Positions 35,432 to 45,066 of a stretch of DNA of 64,000 nucleotides are shown here, piece after piece. How positions within the stretch are numbered: position 1 is the first letter of the stretch; the number at the start of each line of letters is the position of its first letter. The notes below the pieces were generated by a model. It saw nothing but the letters and a program-made list of their open reading frames with translations. It was not told the DNA's origin and searched no databases. Origin of the DNA: Bacteroidota bacterium. GTDB taxonomy: Bacteria > Bacteroidota > Bacteroidia > B-17B0 > Aurantibacillaceae. The translations under genes and the position numbers were made by a program. The DNA is taken from positions 1 through 64,000 of the forward strand of contig JACCXH010000067.1 of assembly GCA_013697245.1 (NCBI GenBank), written 5' to 3'.

Positions 35432-37447
35432 ATGAGATCCGCTTTCTTAATACTTAATTTTTATTGTTTAACGCTTTTCTCGCAAGTTGGCCCACCCGAC
35501 CTGCGATGCATTCAGGTGGCGCCAAATGGTAATGTTACCTTAACGTGGATACCTCCGTCCGATCCGGGAGGCTTGTTTGATTCTTATGACATTTACAGCT
35601 CCATTACTTCATCGGGACCTTTTGTGGTTGTTGGCAATGTTAATACCATTAATACAACCACTTTTACGCATGCAAGTTCAAATGCTACCGTTGCAAGCGT
35701 TTATTATTATGTAAGAACCAAATTTAACCCAAGTGGTACAAGTGTATCGGTTCCTTCAGACACATTAAGATCTATTTTTTTAAACATAATTAATACAGCA
35801 GGTGCACCAGATGTTAAGTTGGTTTATAACAACATTCATCAACCTAAATTGCCTACAAGCGGTAGTAATTTTTCTATTTTAAAAGAATTTCCTGCGGCCA
35901 CCTGGAGTAATTTTGCAACTACACCGGCACTAAGTTATGCCGATACCATCAGCGTTTGTTCGGCAAGTTTAAATTACCAGGTTACTTTACCCGATAACAG
36001 CGGTTGCATTTCCTCTTCCAATGTGCAAGGTGGCGTATTTACAGATAAAAAAAATCCAAACCAACCTTATGTGGATTCGATAAGTGTTTTACCAAATGGT
36101 AATGTGGTATTGGCCTGGTATATACCGCGCGATCTTGATATTATAAAATATATTATTGTAAAAAATATTGGTGGAGTTTACACGAAAATAGATAGTGTAA
36201 TTGGCAGAAATAACACCATTTATACTTTTACTACTACCGAGGCAAATTCAAATGCGGTACAGATCTACGTTTTTGCCGTTGATAGTTGCGGCAACCCCGG
36301 CAGTTATGATGTATTGCCAACAACCATGTTCTTAAAAGCAACTTATGATCGTTGTGCGTATAAAACAAATTTAACCTGGAATGCGTATGTAAATATCCCA
36401 AAAGGGATTTTAGAGTACAGGATTTATGCTTCGGTTAATAATAGTCCTTTCTTAAAAATAGGAAATACTACGCAAACTAATTTTACGGTAGATAACGTAC
36501 CGCCTAATTCTAACGTGTGTTATTTTGTAAGAGTTGTTAATTCCAATCAAAGCATTACCGCTTCATCTAACCGAACCTGCATATTTTCAAAACAGGTGCC
36601 GGCATCTAATTTTGTATACATAAAAAAAGCGAGTATTAAAGATAGGTATTCTGCCGAGGTAACCATGTATTTGGATACCACCAAAACCAGCCAGGGGCTT
36701 GATCTTTACCGATCTACCGATGGTGTAAATTTTAACGTAATTACATTTATACCCTATAGTGGCAGGGCAAATTTTTATTTTCTTGACGAAAAAATTGATG
36801 CCGATACAACAAGTTATTATTACAAAGCTGTTGTAAAAGACAGTTGTGGTAACTCTAGAACTTATAGCAACATTGCTAAAACTATTTTATTAAAAGTTAA
36901 AGATGATGATGAAAACATTTTTACAAAACATTTAAACTGGAATGATTATTTAGGTTTTGCCGGAGGTGTAAGTGGATATAATATTTACAGAGTAATTAAC
37001 GACGTGCAATCTTCTTCACCTGTCGCATCAACAGGACCCACAATAAATAATTTTACAGATAACCTGGAGGATGAAGCGCCGAATGGTTCTAAAATTGAAT
37101 ATTTAATAGAGGCGGTTGAAGGTATTGGAAACCCATATGGTTTTTTAGAGGCCGGTAAGTCTAATGCTGCCGCAATTTATATGGAAGGCAAGATCTTTGT
37201 GCCTACAGCGTTTGCACCAAAGGGTAAAAATAAAATATGGCTGCCTGTGACACATTTTGTAGATAAATCAGAATATACAGTTACTGTTTTTAACCGTTGG
37301 GGAAATAAAGTTTTTGAAACCAATGATGATACAAAAGGATGGGACGGCAATGGCAATCCAAATGATGTGTATGTTTATTTGATCACCTATAAAAATGCCC
37401 GGGGCGAGTACCTTGAATTAAAGGGAACCGTTTTTTTACTGGATTAA
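35432..37447 (+). CDS. T9SS type B secreted protein with fibronectin-III-like domains
   Basis: A 671-residue secreted protein: signal peptide (residues 1-16), then about five fibronectin type III-like modules (PDLRCIQVAPNGNVTLTWIPP, VDSISVLPNGNVVLAWYIPRD, and later TNLTWNAYV, KHLNWNDYL), and a C-terminal gliding-motility-associated (CHU_C, T9SS type B) domain from about residue 585 (IFVPTAFAPKGKNKIWLPV, FNRWGNKVFETNDDTKGWDG, GTVFLLD). It should be exported by the type IX system and held at or released from the cell surface. Its upstream region of 236 bases shows no recognisable promoter. It is followed by a bidirectional terminator. Confidence 0.92.
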   Translation: MRSAFLILNFYCLTLFSQVGPPDLRCIQVAPNGNVTLTWIPPSDPGGLFDSYDIYSSITSSGPFVVVGNVNTINTTTFTHASSNATVASVYYYVRTKFNPSGTSVSVPSDTLRSIFLNIINTAGAPDVKLVYNNIHQPKLPTSGSNFSILKEFPAATWSNFATTPALSYADTISVCSASLNYQVTLPDNSGCISSSNVQGGVFTDKKNPNQPYVDSISVLPNGNVVLAWYIPRDLDIIKYIIVKNIGGVYTKIDSVIGRNNTIYTFTTTEANSNAVQIYVFAVDSCGNPGSYDVLPTTMFLKATYDRCAYKTNLTWNAYVNIPKGILEYRIYASVNNSPFLKIGNTTQTNFTVDNVPPNSNVCYFVRVVNSNQSITASSNRTCIFSKQVPASNFVYIKKASIKDRYSAEVTMYLDTTKTSQGLDLYRSTDGVNFNVITFIPYSGRANFYFLDEKIDADTTSYYYKAVVKDSCGNSRTYSNIAKTILLKVKDDDENIFTKHLNWNDYLGFAGGVSGYNIYRVINDVQSSSPVASTGPTINNFTDNLEDEAPNGSKIEYLIEAVEGIGNPYGFLEAGKSNAAAIYMEGKIFVPTAFAPKGKNKIWLPVTHFVDKSEYTVTVFNRWGNKVFETNDDTKGWDGNGNPNDVYVYLITYKNARGEYLELKGTVFLLD

Positions 37448-37474
37448 CTGATACCATTACTATTTATAAAATAA

Positions 37475-37504
37475 AAAACTCCGATCAAAAAAGACCGGAG
37501 TTTT
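37475..37504. terminator. Bidirectional terminator between convergent genes
   Basis: AAAACTCCG (37475-37483) pairs with CGGAGTTTT (37496-37504), with two more base pairs inside after one mismatch. A-rich and T-rich flanks on both sides allow use by the T9SS gene ending at 37447 and the Spo0M-like gene ending at 37524. Confidence 0.85.
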
Positions 37505-37523
37505 ATTTTTTAAAAATTTGTTG

Positions 37524-37988
37524 TTATTTTAAAACAGCTGTTACCCATCCAGAATCCGGATCATTTCCTTTGGCATCAAGTCCAACATAAAACTGCCACT
37601 CGTGATTGGCATATTTACCAGTGTAAGATGGCGTTGCGTTTGCAGGAAGTGTTACTTCATAGGTCCAGTTATACGTTTTTCCACCATCTAATGTTTGTGC
37701 CTGACTTATTACAAACTCTTGTTGGTTAAACACATCGTGATCTATATTTACGTTTTGCGGATTTTTATCGGTGCCTCCCGGTAATTTATCTCGCGAGATA
37801 TTTATTTTTTCCACGCTCTTCACATACAAATAAACTTTTTCGATCGGTAAAGGCGCTTCTTTTACAACAGCTGTAACGTTTACCTTTATTTTCTCTTTAA
37901 TACTTGTTCCTTCAACAGTTATACTAACTTTTGCTCCACCACCTGTAACCTGGTTAGCAAGGTTCTTAATTTTATCAAATAATCCCAT
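37524..37988 (-). CDS. Spo0M/arrestin-like protein
   Basis: A 154-residue, probably cytoplasmic protein without signal peptide. The sequence (KVSITVEGTSIKEKIKVNVT, PIEKVYLYVKSVEKI, WTYEVTLPANATPSYTGKYA) resembles the N-terminal arrestin-like beta-sandwich of Spo0M-family proteins, which carry similar VKGG-type strands. In this phylum the role is unknown, and sporulation is not implied. Family assignment is tentative. It is divergent from the VWA gene and converges on the T9SS type B gene. Confidence 0.6.
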   Translation of the reverse strand: MGLFDKIKNLANQVTGGGAKVSITVEGTSIKEKIKVNVTAVVKEAPLPIEKVYLYVKSVEKINISRDKLPGGTDKNPQNVNIDHDVFNQQEFVISQAQTLDGGKTYNWTYEVTLPANATPSYTGKYANHEWQFYVGLDAKGNDPDSGWVTAVLK

Positions 37989-38056
37989 GTTTTTAGTTTT
38001 TAAGTTATACTTCTAAAATTAGTATTTATATCCGAAAATATTTTACTTTACGCATA

Positions 38057-38087
38057 TTATATAATTGTTATGTAAATAATTATATAA
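38057..38087. promoter_or_regulatory. AT-rich palindrome in the Spo0M/VWA divergent gap
   Basis: TTATATAATT (38057-38066) and its reverse complement (38078-38087) flank an 11-base spacer in the 234-base gap. The sequence is very AT-rich, so chance is possible; position suggests a regulator site for one or both genes. Confidence 0.35.
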
Positions 38088-38222
38088 GCTACTGAAAATC
38101 AACCAGTAAATAAAGATTTTAAGTAACCGTTTTCAATAACAACTCCTTTATATCTTTTTAAATTATTGGTATTATTATAAGAAGTAGTAAATAATTTTAG
38201 CTTGCAGATCTTAAACCATTTG

Positions 38223-39590
38223 ATGAGATACTTTTTTTTTATATTTTTTATTTCGTTTTCGTTTTTTGTTGCAGGCCAAAAAAAACCTGCGGTAAAATTT
38301 ACGCGCATTTTATTTGTGTTCGATGCCAGTAAAAGTATGATCGCCAAACATCAAAACACCACGCGAATGGATGGTGCAAAAGAACTCTTCTACAAATTCA
38401 TTGATAGTTTAAGTAAAGATAAAACCATACTTTTTGCTTTACGTATGTATGGCCACACGGTAAAATATCCACCGGGCGATTGTAAAGACAGTAAATTAAT
38501 TGTGCCTTTTGGTATTAATAATGTTGCTTTAATAAAACAAAAAGTGCAAGCCGCCACACCCACGGGCATTACACCTATTGAACATTCGTTAACCGAGTCG
38601 GCCAATGATTTTAACGATAACAAAACAAATAATATTGTAATATTAATTACCGATGGGATTGAAGAATGCGGTGGCGATCCCTGCAGCGCGAGGCAAAAAT
38701 TAATGACCAAAGGAATTGTCTTTAAACCGTTTATTATTGGTATTGGTTTAACACCTGAACAAATAAAAACATTTGAATGCGTGGGTACTTTTTATGATTA
38801 CGACGAGCAAAATACATTTAGCAATATTACTAACATCATTCAGCAACAAAAATTAAACAAGACCTCAGCGCAGGTAAATTTATTAGACGCATCCTCACTG
38901 CCCTCTGAAACTAACGTCAATGTTACATTTTACGATGTAGGTAAAAAAGAATATAAGTACAACTACATTCACACTTTAAATTATCAATCTAACCCTGATA
39001 CTTTATATATTGATGATTTTCCAACTTATAAAGTAATTGCGCATACCATACCGCAAACTGAAAGTAAAGAAGTAAAATTATCGCAGGGTAAACATACCAT
39101 CATCCCTATTGATGCGCCACAGGGTTCGCTGATCGTTAAACGACCGGATGGCGTTTATAATTTTAATGAACGGGTTAAGTGTGTTGTTCGAAAAGTAAAT
39201 GATATGCAAACCATTAATGTGCAATTATTAAATGCCACTGAAAAATATATTACCGGCAAATACGATCTTGAGATCTTAACACTTCCAAGAATTTATATTA
39301 ACCAAAATGTAATTGAGCAATCAAAAACAAACACCATTGACATCCCAAATGCCGGCGTGTTACAGGTAAAATGTTTAGAGGCAGGCGACGGATGTATTTT
39401 GGTAAAACGAAATAATAAACTGGAGTGGGTTTGTAATTTAAGTACGCAAACTTTACAAACATATTACCTGCAACCCGGTAATTATGTTTCTACCTGGCGG
39501 GCAAAAGCTTTAAAAGGAAGTATTTATACTGTGGAAAAAAAATTCACCATTACTTCGGATAATCAAACGACCATAGAATTTTACAGGTAA
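38223..39590 (+). CDS. Exported VWA-domain protein
   Basis: About 455 residues from the ATG at 38223 (an in-frame TTG at 38202 would add seven residues). A signal peptide (FFFIFFISFSFFVAGQ) is followed by a von Willebrand A domain, residues about 25-215: MIDAS motif VFDASKSM, the conserved threonine in TGITPIEHSL and the aspartate in ITDGIEECGGDPC, a fragment resembling YfbK/BatA-like proteins. The remainder consists of beta-sandwich-like segments with no recognised family (NVTFYDVGKKEYKYNYI, LQPGNYVSTWRAKA). It probably binds a ligand or partner in the periplasm or at the surface. It converges on the LpxR-like gene. Confidence 0.88.
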   Translation: MRYFFFIFFISFSFFVAGQKKPAVKFTRILFVFDASKSMIAKHQNTTRMDGAKELFYKFIDSLSKDKTILFALRMYGHTVKYPPGDCKDSKLIVPFGINNVALIKQKVQAATPTGITPIEHSLTESANDFNDNKTNNIVILITDGIEECGGDPCSARQKLMTKGIVFKPFIIGIGLTPEQIKTFECVGTFYDYDEQNTFSNITNIIQQQKLNKTSAQVNLLDASSLPSETNVNVTFYDVGKKEYKYNYIHTLNYQSNPDTLYIDDFPTYKVIAHTIPQTESKEVKLSQGKHTIIPIDAPQGSLIVKRPDGVYNFNERVKCVVRKVNDMQTINVQLLNATEKYITGKYDLEILTLPRIYINQNVIEQSKTNTIDIPNAGVLQVKCLEAGDGCILVKRNNKLEWVCNLSTQTLQTYYLQPGNYVSTWRAKALKGSIYTVEKKFTITSDNQTTIEFYR

Positions 39591-39617
39591 CACTCCATAA
39601 TTTAAGCCATGAATTAC

Positions 39618-39699
39618 ATAAATTTCACAAAGCTTTTATTCATAAATTAAACTTATGATTTGTGAAATTTATATTTCTAAGATAAAATTATCTTAGAAA
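39618..39699. repeat. Two stacked perfect hairpins between convergent genes
   Basis: Hairpin 1: ATAAATTTCACAAA (39618-39631) with its exact reverse complement (39659-39672), with a further six-base pair TCATAA/TTATGA inside the loop. Hairpin 2: TTTCTAAGATA (39674-39684) and its complement (39689-39699) with a four-base loop. Neither has a run of T right after it, so they are not typical intrinsic terminators though they lie where one would be expected. Confidence 0.65.
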
Positions 39700-39770
39700 A
39701 AATTACACCAATTAGCGGTTAACAAAAATTAATTAGCGGCATTAGTGAAACTGGTGGCAAAAACAATGTA

Positions 39771-40793
39771 CTAAAAAGCAACGGCCAGAAAAATGCCACC
39801 CCAACCGTGATCTACGCCTGTATGATACTCCTGCGTGATGTATGTTCTTGAATAGGTTAAGCTAAAACGTTTATAAGCTACTACAATTGCTGCTGTTCCA
39901 TCAAATACAAAACGCTCAACATTATTCGCATCAATCACATAAATATCTTTAGAAAAAATTCCGCCCTGCAAAGTTGCATTATAACCAACTAACTTTGCAT
40001 TGGCTTTTATAATGCCATAAATTTTAAATTTTCTACTTGCCGGATCTTTTGACAAACCCAAATTATTAAAATAAGGGTCAAAAAACCCAATGCGTACGTT
40101 CAAACCTGTTCCAAGATCTGTGTATAAGGTACCCAACCGGAAGTTAGCATTGGCCATTAGCTCAAAATTCTTTTTATAAATGATTCCCTTCTCTAATTTG
40201 GTTCTGTAATTAATAACATAGTCGTTTGCTAACTGGTATTCCCAACTCAGTGGCCTAATGTTCAACAATGCTTTATGAATGGCTTTTTGTTCGTCTTCGC
40301 AACGCGCGCATCTTCCAATACCACCAAGGTCTAACTGCGTTTGTAAAAGCAGTCTTTTTTCTTTACTTAAAGAGTTAAGTGAGTGCGAAATAAAAACTGT
40401 TCCTGTGTAAGGCCGTTCGCCAAACATAATGGTGTCTATGCGGATGCTTTTGGGTGTAAAACAATCCTGCTGGGCATGAATGCCATAATAATTTACCGCA
40501 TTTTTATTGAGCTTTAATAAGGTTCTAGAAAAAGGAGAATACTTTACAATTGGATGAATGAAGCTTACCAATATGCCTTGTGTATAATACCTGTCAGTCT
40601 GACTAAAGAAATCGTTCTCGTAATTAAATTTGAAATAACTTTCTTGTTTTATTTTTAACGCCAAACTATCTGTTTGTGCTAAAAAAACAGAGCTAAAAAA
40701 AATAAAAGATAAAAGTAGTTTTGTTCTCAAGGTTAAAATGCGTTGCTTATATATACGATGACCGGAATGTTTTGGGTTTAATACTCTCATCAT
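39771..40793 (-). CDS. LpxR-family lipid A deacylase-like outer-membrane protein
   Basis: About 340 residues of the LpxR (DUF2219) family, outer-membrane beta-barrel enzymes that remove 3'-linked acyloxyacyl chains from lipid A. The signature FKFNYENDFFSQTDRYYTQG lies near residue 55, HSLNSLSKEKRLLLQTQLDLGG contains the conserved acid/loop, and the C-terminus closes with barrel strands (GGIFLAVAF). Start: ATG at 40793 preceded by CGGGGCGGA; a TTG at 40730 would give a more standard signal peptide (RTKLLLSFIFFSSVFLAQ). The catalytic activity is inferred from the family. It is divergent in role from its neighbours and lies downstream of the oxidase terminator. Confidence 0.82.
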   Translation of the reverse strand: MMRVLNPKHSGHRIYKQRILTLRTKLLLSFIFFSSVFLAQTDSLALKIKQESYFKFNYENDFFSQTDRYYTQGILVSFIHPIVKYSPFSRTLLKLNKNAVNYYGIHAQQDCFTPKSIRIDTIMFGERPYTGTVFISHSLNSLSKEKRLLLQTQLDLGGIGRCARCEDEQKAIHKALLNIRPLSWEYQLANDYVINYRTKLEKGIIYKKNFELMANANFRLGTLYTDLGTGLNVRIGFFDPYFNNLGLSKDPASRKFKIYGIIKANAKLVGYNATLQGGIFSKDIYVIDANNVERFVFDGTAAIVVAYKRFSLTYSRTYITQEYHTGVDHGWGGIFLAVAF

Positions 40794-40827
40794 TCCGCCC
40801 CGATACAAAAGAGAGGGAGACTAACAA

Positions 40828-40856
40828 AAAACCCCCGAACAAAATTCGGGGGTTTT
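40828..40856 (-). terminator. Terminator of the act-cox operon
   Basis: Perfect stem: AAAACCCCCGAA (40828-40839) with TTCGGGGGTTTT (40845-40856), five-base loop. It begins eight bases after the coxA stop codon, and the minus strand continues with T residues. It is a strong terminator for the long respiratory operon. Confidence 0.9.
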
Positions 40857-40863
40857 AAATTTA

Positions 40864-42687
40864 TTAGTGACTGTCTCCATCCTGTTCTCCTTCTTCGAGA
40901 GGAACAGTTTGAACAACGAAATCTTTTTCCTTTCCTGGCTTTGAATAGTCATAAGCCCAACGGTGAACTACCGGTAAAGAACCTGGCCAGTTACCATGGA
41001 TATGCGCCATTGGAGTTGTCCACTCTAATGTATTTGAATTCCAAGGATTTTGCGGAGCTTTTTCGCCACGGAAAATACTGTAGAAGAAATTAAATAAGAA
41101 AACACCTTGTCCTAATGCACCAATGATAGCGCAAATAGTAACGATCTCATTAATGTCAACCAAATTATCGAACATTGGGAAATTGCTGTTTGTGTAATAA
41201 CGACGAGGTACACCAGCCAATCCTAAAAAGTGCATTGGGAAGAATACACCGTAAGCCATTGTTAATGTGATCCAAAAGTGAACGTAACCTAATTTTTTGT
41301 TCATCATACGTAAGAACATTTTTGGGAACCAATGATAAACACCGGCAAACATACCAAATATGGCACTTAATCCCATTACAATGTGGAAGTGAGCAACCAC
41401 AAAGTAAGTATCATGCACGTTGATATCTAAAGTTGAATCGGCAAGGATAATACCTGTAACACCACCGGTAATGAAAGACGAAACCAAACCAATAGAGAAT
41501 AACATGGCTGGTGTAAATTGAATATTACCTTTCCACATTGTGGTAATGTAATTGAACGCTTTTACTGCAGATGGTATTGCAATTAATAATGTTGTAAATA
41601 CGAATACCGAACCTAGGAACGGGTTCATCCCTGTCATGAACATATGGTGACCCCAAACGATGAATGATAAGAAACCGATCGCTAACATAGAGCCGATCAT
41701 GGCGCGGTAGCCAAAAATTGGTTTACGTGAGCTGGTTGCAATAACTTCTGATGTAATACCTAAAGCCGGTAATAATACAATGTAAACCTCAGGGTGACCT
41801 AAGAACCAGAATAAGTGTTCAAATAATACAGGGCTTCCACCGACATTATCTAAAGGTCTTCCGCCAATATAAATATCCGATAAATAAAAACTTGTTCCTA
41901 AACTTCTGTCGCATAATAATAACACAACGCAAGAAACCAAAACCGGGAAAGACAATACACCCAAGATAGCAGTAATCAAGAAAGCCCAAACTGTTAATGG
42001 CATTCTTGTCATTTTCATTCCTTTGGTACGTAAGTTAAGCACGGTTACAACGTAATTGATACCACCTAATAACGATGAAACAACGAATAAGGTCATAGAT
42101 ACTAACCATAAGGTCATGCCTAACTTAGAGCCAGGAATTGCTTCAGGTAAAGCAGATAGTGGCGGGTAAATTGTCCAACCGGCAGATGCAGGACCATCAT
42201 CAATAAATAATGAAGCGGTCATAATTACACTTGATACAAAGAAGAACCAATACGAAAGCATATTTAAAAATCCGGATGCCATATCACGGGCTCCAACCTG
42301 GTATGGAATTAAAAGGTTAGCGAAAGTTCCGCTCAATCCACCTGTTAATACAAAGAATACCATGATGGTACCATGAATGGTTACCAAAGCCAAATACATA
42401 TTAGGATCTAATATTCCGTCTTTACCCCATTTATCACCAAGCATAGCATTGATAAAGCCGAATTTTTCACCCGGCCAAGCTAATTGCATACGGAAAATAA
42501 CAGACATTGTCATCGCAATCACAGCCATAACCACAGCTGTAATTAAAAACTGCCGAGAGATCATTTTGTGATCTTGACTGAACACATATTTCTGCACAAA
42601 ACTTTCTTCATGATCATCATGATCATGAACATGGTCATGATGGACCAAATGTTCTTTTTCTAATTCTGAATTTTTTACGGTAGCCAT
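40864..42687 (-). CDS. coxA: Cytochrome c oxidase subunit I
   Basis: A 607-residue, about 12-14-helix heme-copper oxidase catalytic subunit. The binuclear-centre motifs are visible: FWFLGHPEVYIVLLPALG near residue 285 (the GHPEV form with Glu, typical of A1-type D-channel oxidases), IVWGHHMFMTGMNP near residue 340, and HDTYFVVAHFHIVMG near 425 for the heme a3 and a ligands. The histidine-rich N-terminal stretch (HLVHHDHVHDHDDHEE) is unusual, possibly metal binding. It is the last gene of the operon; a stem-loop follows. Confidence 0.97.
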   Translation of the reverse strand: MATVKNSELEKEHLVHHDHVHDHDDHEESFVQKYVFSQDHKMISRQFLITAVVMAVIAMTMSVIFRMQLAWPGEKFGFINAMLGDKWGKDGILDPNMYLALVTIHGTIMVFFVLTGGLSGTFANLLIPYQVGARDMASGFLNMLSYWFFFVSSVIMTASLFIDDGPASAGWTIYPPLSALPEAIPGSKLGMTLWLVSMTLFVVSSLLGGINYVVTVLNLRTKGMKMTRMPLTVWAFLITAILGVLSFPVLVSCVVLLLCDRSLGTSFYLSDIYIGGRPLDNVGGSPVLFEHLFWFLGHPEVYIVLLPALGITSEVIATSSRKPIFGYRAMIGSMLAIGFLSFIVWGHHMFMTGMNPFLGSVFVFTTLLIAIPSAVKAFNYITTMWKGNIQFTPAMLFSIGLVSSFITGGVTGIILADSTLDINVHDTYFVVAHFHIVMGLSAIFGMFAGVYHWFPKMFLRMMNKKLGYVHFWITLTMAYGVFFPMHFLGLAGVPRRYYTNSNFPMFDNLVDINEIVTICAIIGALGQGVFLFNFFYSIFRGEKAPQNPWNSNTLEWTTPMAHIHGNWPGSLPVVHRWAYDYSKPGKEKDFVVQTVPLEEGEQDGDSH

Positions 42688-42717
42688 GTTATATTTTATT
42701 TAGAATTTTTATAATTA

Positions 42718-43755
42718 TTATTTTGCCGCAACAGCAGTTTTAAATACTTTTTGTTTTGCTAACCAAGCCTGATAATCTGCTTCGGTATCAACAATTACAT
42801 TCATTTGCATATTGTAGTGCGATGCACCGCAAATTTTATTACATAATAAAAGGTAATCAAATTCAACCGGGTCTTTTCCGAATTTAGCGCGTTGAGTATT
42901 GATCCCTGCCATCATTTTTAAAACGTAAGGGTCTTTTTTCATTTGTGCAGAAGTTTTATTTGCTATGAATTTGAAAGTAGTTACCATACCCGGCACACAG
43001 TTCATTTGTGCACGGAAATGCGGTAGGAAGGCAGAGTGAATAACATCGCGGCTGCGCATTAATAATTCTATCTCGCGATTAACAGGAATGTGAATTTCGT
43101 TTTTAATATTTGCAAGATCATCAAAACCTGCTGCATCTGATGTATCCATACCCATAGCATTTCCACCATCGATCTGACGGTAATCAGTTTCTCCTAATTT
43201 ACCATCTTTTCCAGGGTAGCGAGCACTCCAGTCAAATTGCTTGGCGTATAATTCAACTACAACTCTATCAGGTGCGTCGGCAGTAGTCATAATTTCGTTC
43301 CAATATTTTAAACCAAAAATTACAATGAACGCTAAAGCAATTGCCGGAACAATTGTCCATGCCATTTCTAATTTATTATTATGTGTAATGTAAGAAGCTT
43401 TGGTTTTATCGGTACCGCGGTATTTATAAGCAAACCAAAAAAGAAAGAAGTTGGTTACTAAAAAAATAACAGTAATTAAATAAATGTTAGCGTCCCATAA
43501 GGCATCAATTTTTTCCCCATGCACAGAAGCGGCAGGAGGTAAAGACCTATCCATCCAACGGTTTACCTGCCAAAAGAAGAATGCGAAAAATACAATCATA
43601 AAAGCGAACATAGCTCTTCCCATCATATTATTATCGGTTTCAGTAACCTTCCATTCTTTTGTTTTCTTTAAGCCGCGGCTTAATTCAATAACTCTTAATA
43701 ATTGATGTCCCGCAATTATTAATAAAACGATGGCTAACAGTACTAAAAAATTCAT
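42718..43755 (-). CDS. coxB: Cytochrome c oxidase subunit II
   Basis: A 345-residue subunit that takes electrons from cytochrome c through the CuA centre. Three membrane segments are seen in the N-terminal third, then a cupredoxin domain. The CuA ligands are in HSAFLPHFRAQMNCVPGM and CNKICGASHYNMQMNVIV near residues 300-315. This corresponds to the C-x3-C-x3-H-x2-M pattern. It lies between actF and coxA with short gaps, so electrons pass from alternative complex III to this oxidase. Confidence 0.95.
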   Translation of the reverse strand: MNFLVLLAIVLLIIAGHQLLRVIELSRGLKKTKEWKVTETDNNMMGRAMFAFMIVFFAFFFWQVNRWMDRSLPPAASVHGEKIDALWDANIYLITVIFLVTNFFLFWFAYKYRGTDKTKASYITHNNKLEMAWTIVPAIALAFIVIFGLKYWNEIMTTADAPDRVVVELYAKQFDWSARYPGKDGKLGETDYRQIDGGNAMGMDTSDAAGFDDLANIKNEIHIPVNREIELLMRSRDVIHSAFLPHFRAQMNCVPGMVTTFKFIANKTSAQMKKDPYVLKMMAGINTQRAKFGKDPVEFDYLLLCNKICGASHYNMQMNVIVDTEADYQAWLAKQKVFKTAVAAK

Positions 43756-43811
43756 TTTATTTAAGTTTTATATTTTTAATCTATTTTTTATTTTAAAGTT
43801 CTTTTTTGTTA

Positions 43812-45047
43812 TTAGGTTGAATGATGCAAACTTTCGCTTAAGAAAGGATGATTTTTAACTAATAATGGTGCTTTAGCAAGTGCATTTAAAACCACATAAA
43901 GAAACAAGCCAAGGAAGAAAAAGAAATTACCAAATTCCATCCAGCTTAAACCGTGCCAGTGGTGACCAACTGTTCCGGGCATTACAATCATGATCACATC
44001 CATGTAGTGACCGATAAAAATAATTGTACCAACAAACATTAAGAAGAAGAAATTACGTTTGCTATCTCTACTCATTAACATTACCATTGGGAATGCAAAG
44101 TTGACAAAGAAAACAGTCCACATTAATCCTTTAAAATTTTCCCAACGTGTTTGGTAGTAAACAATTTCTTCAGGAATATCGGCATACCAGATCAACATAA
44201 ATTGAGAGAAGTATAAGTATGTCCATAAGAACGAAATAGCGAACATCCATTTACCTAGATCGTGAATTGTACTTTCTGTAACAAACTCTAAATAACCAAT
44301 CTTTTTTAACCAGATCACTAAAACTGTAATGGCAATGATAGCGCTGATCCACATACCTGAAAAGATATACCAGCCAAATAAAGTAGAGAACCAATGTGTA
44401 TCGATGCTCATTACCCAATCCCATGCAGATGTAGAAGATGTTACAGCAAATAAAACCATGAACCATGCTCCTAATTTAATATTCTTCCAGTGGTAGCTGT
44501 TGTTAATATCAACGTCTAATTTATCAGCTTCAATAGAGTTTTTACGAAGCTTGAAAGTAAACCATAACCAGCCTACCATATAAAGTATTGTTCTTACCCA
44601 CCAAAAAATTCCAAAGTAACCTAATTTATTAGCGATGATCTCGTCATAGTTTGCACTACCCGGTGTACCAACACCTTCGGCTTGCCAATGGTAAATATGG
44701 TGACCGTGAAAATGACCAACAATAAATAATAACATCATAAAACTTAAACCATAAGGTAAATACATGGTTACTGCTTCAATGATACGTTTAACGGTTGTAG
44801 CCCAGCCGGCTTCTGCAGCATATTGCAGCCCTAAAAAGAAAGCTGCGGCTAAAGATAAGGCCATAAAAAAGAAAGAGCCTGCAAAAAGATTGCTCCATGC
44901 ACGCGTTCCGGCGTGGTAATGCTCTTCTTCATTTCCTTTGTCAAGTAAAAACATCAATATAATTGATATTAAACCTACTGCCATTAAGCCAAAAGATACC
45001 AATCTTGCTTTTGACGGAACTGTAAAATTTAATTTTTCGGTATTCAT
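43812..45047 (-). CDS. actF: Alternative complex III subunit ActF
   Basis: A 411-residue, about ten-helix membrane protein, related to the quinone-binding NrfD-like subunits of alternative complex III. The sequence features HFHGHHIYHWQAEGVG and DWVMSIDTHWFSTLFGW, both typical of ActF. The family pattern and its position between actE and coxB fix the name. It probably forms part of the quinol-oxidising membrane module. Confidence 0.9.
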   Translation of the reverse strand: MNTEKLNFTVPSKARLVSFGLMAVGLISIILMFLLDKGNEEEHYHAGTRAWSNLFAGSFFFMALSLAAAFFLGLQYAAEAGWATTVKRIIEAVTMYLPYGLSFMMLLFIVGHFHGHHIYHWQAEGVGTPGSANYDEIIANKLGYFGIFWWVRTILYMVGWLWFTFKLRKNSIEADKLDVDINNSYHWKNIKLGAWFMVLFAVTSSTSAWDWVMSIDTHWFSTLFGWYIFSGMWISAIIAITVLVIWLKKIGYLEFVTESTIHDLGKWMFAISFLWTYLYFSQFMLIWYADIPEEIVYYQTRWENFKGLMWTVFFVNFAFPMVMLMSRDSKRNFFFLMFVGTIIFIGHYMDVIMIVMPGTVGHHWHGLSWMEFGNFFFFLGLFLYVVLNALAKAPLLVKNHPFLSESLHHST

Positions 45048-45066
45048 AGTCTCTCTTAAATCTTAA

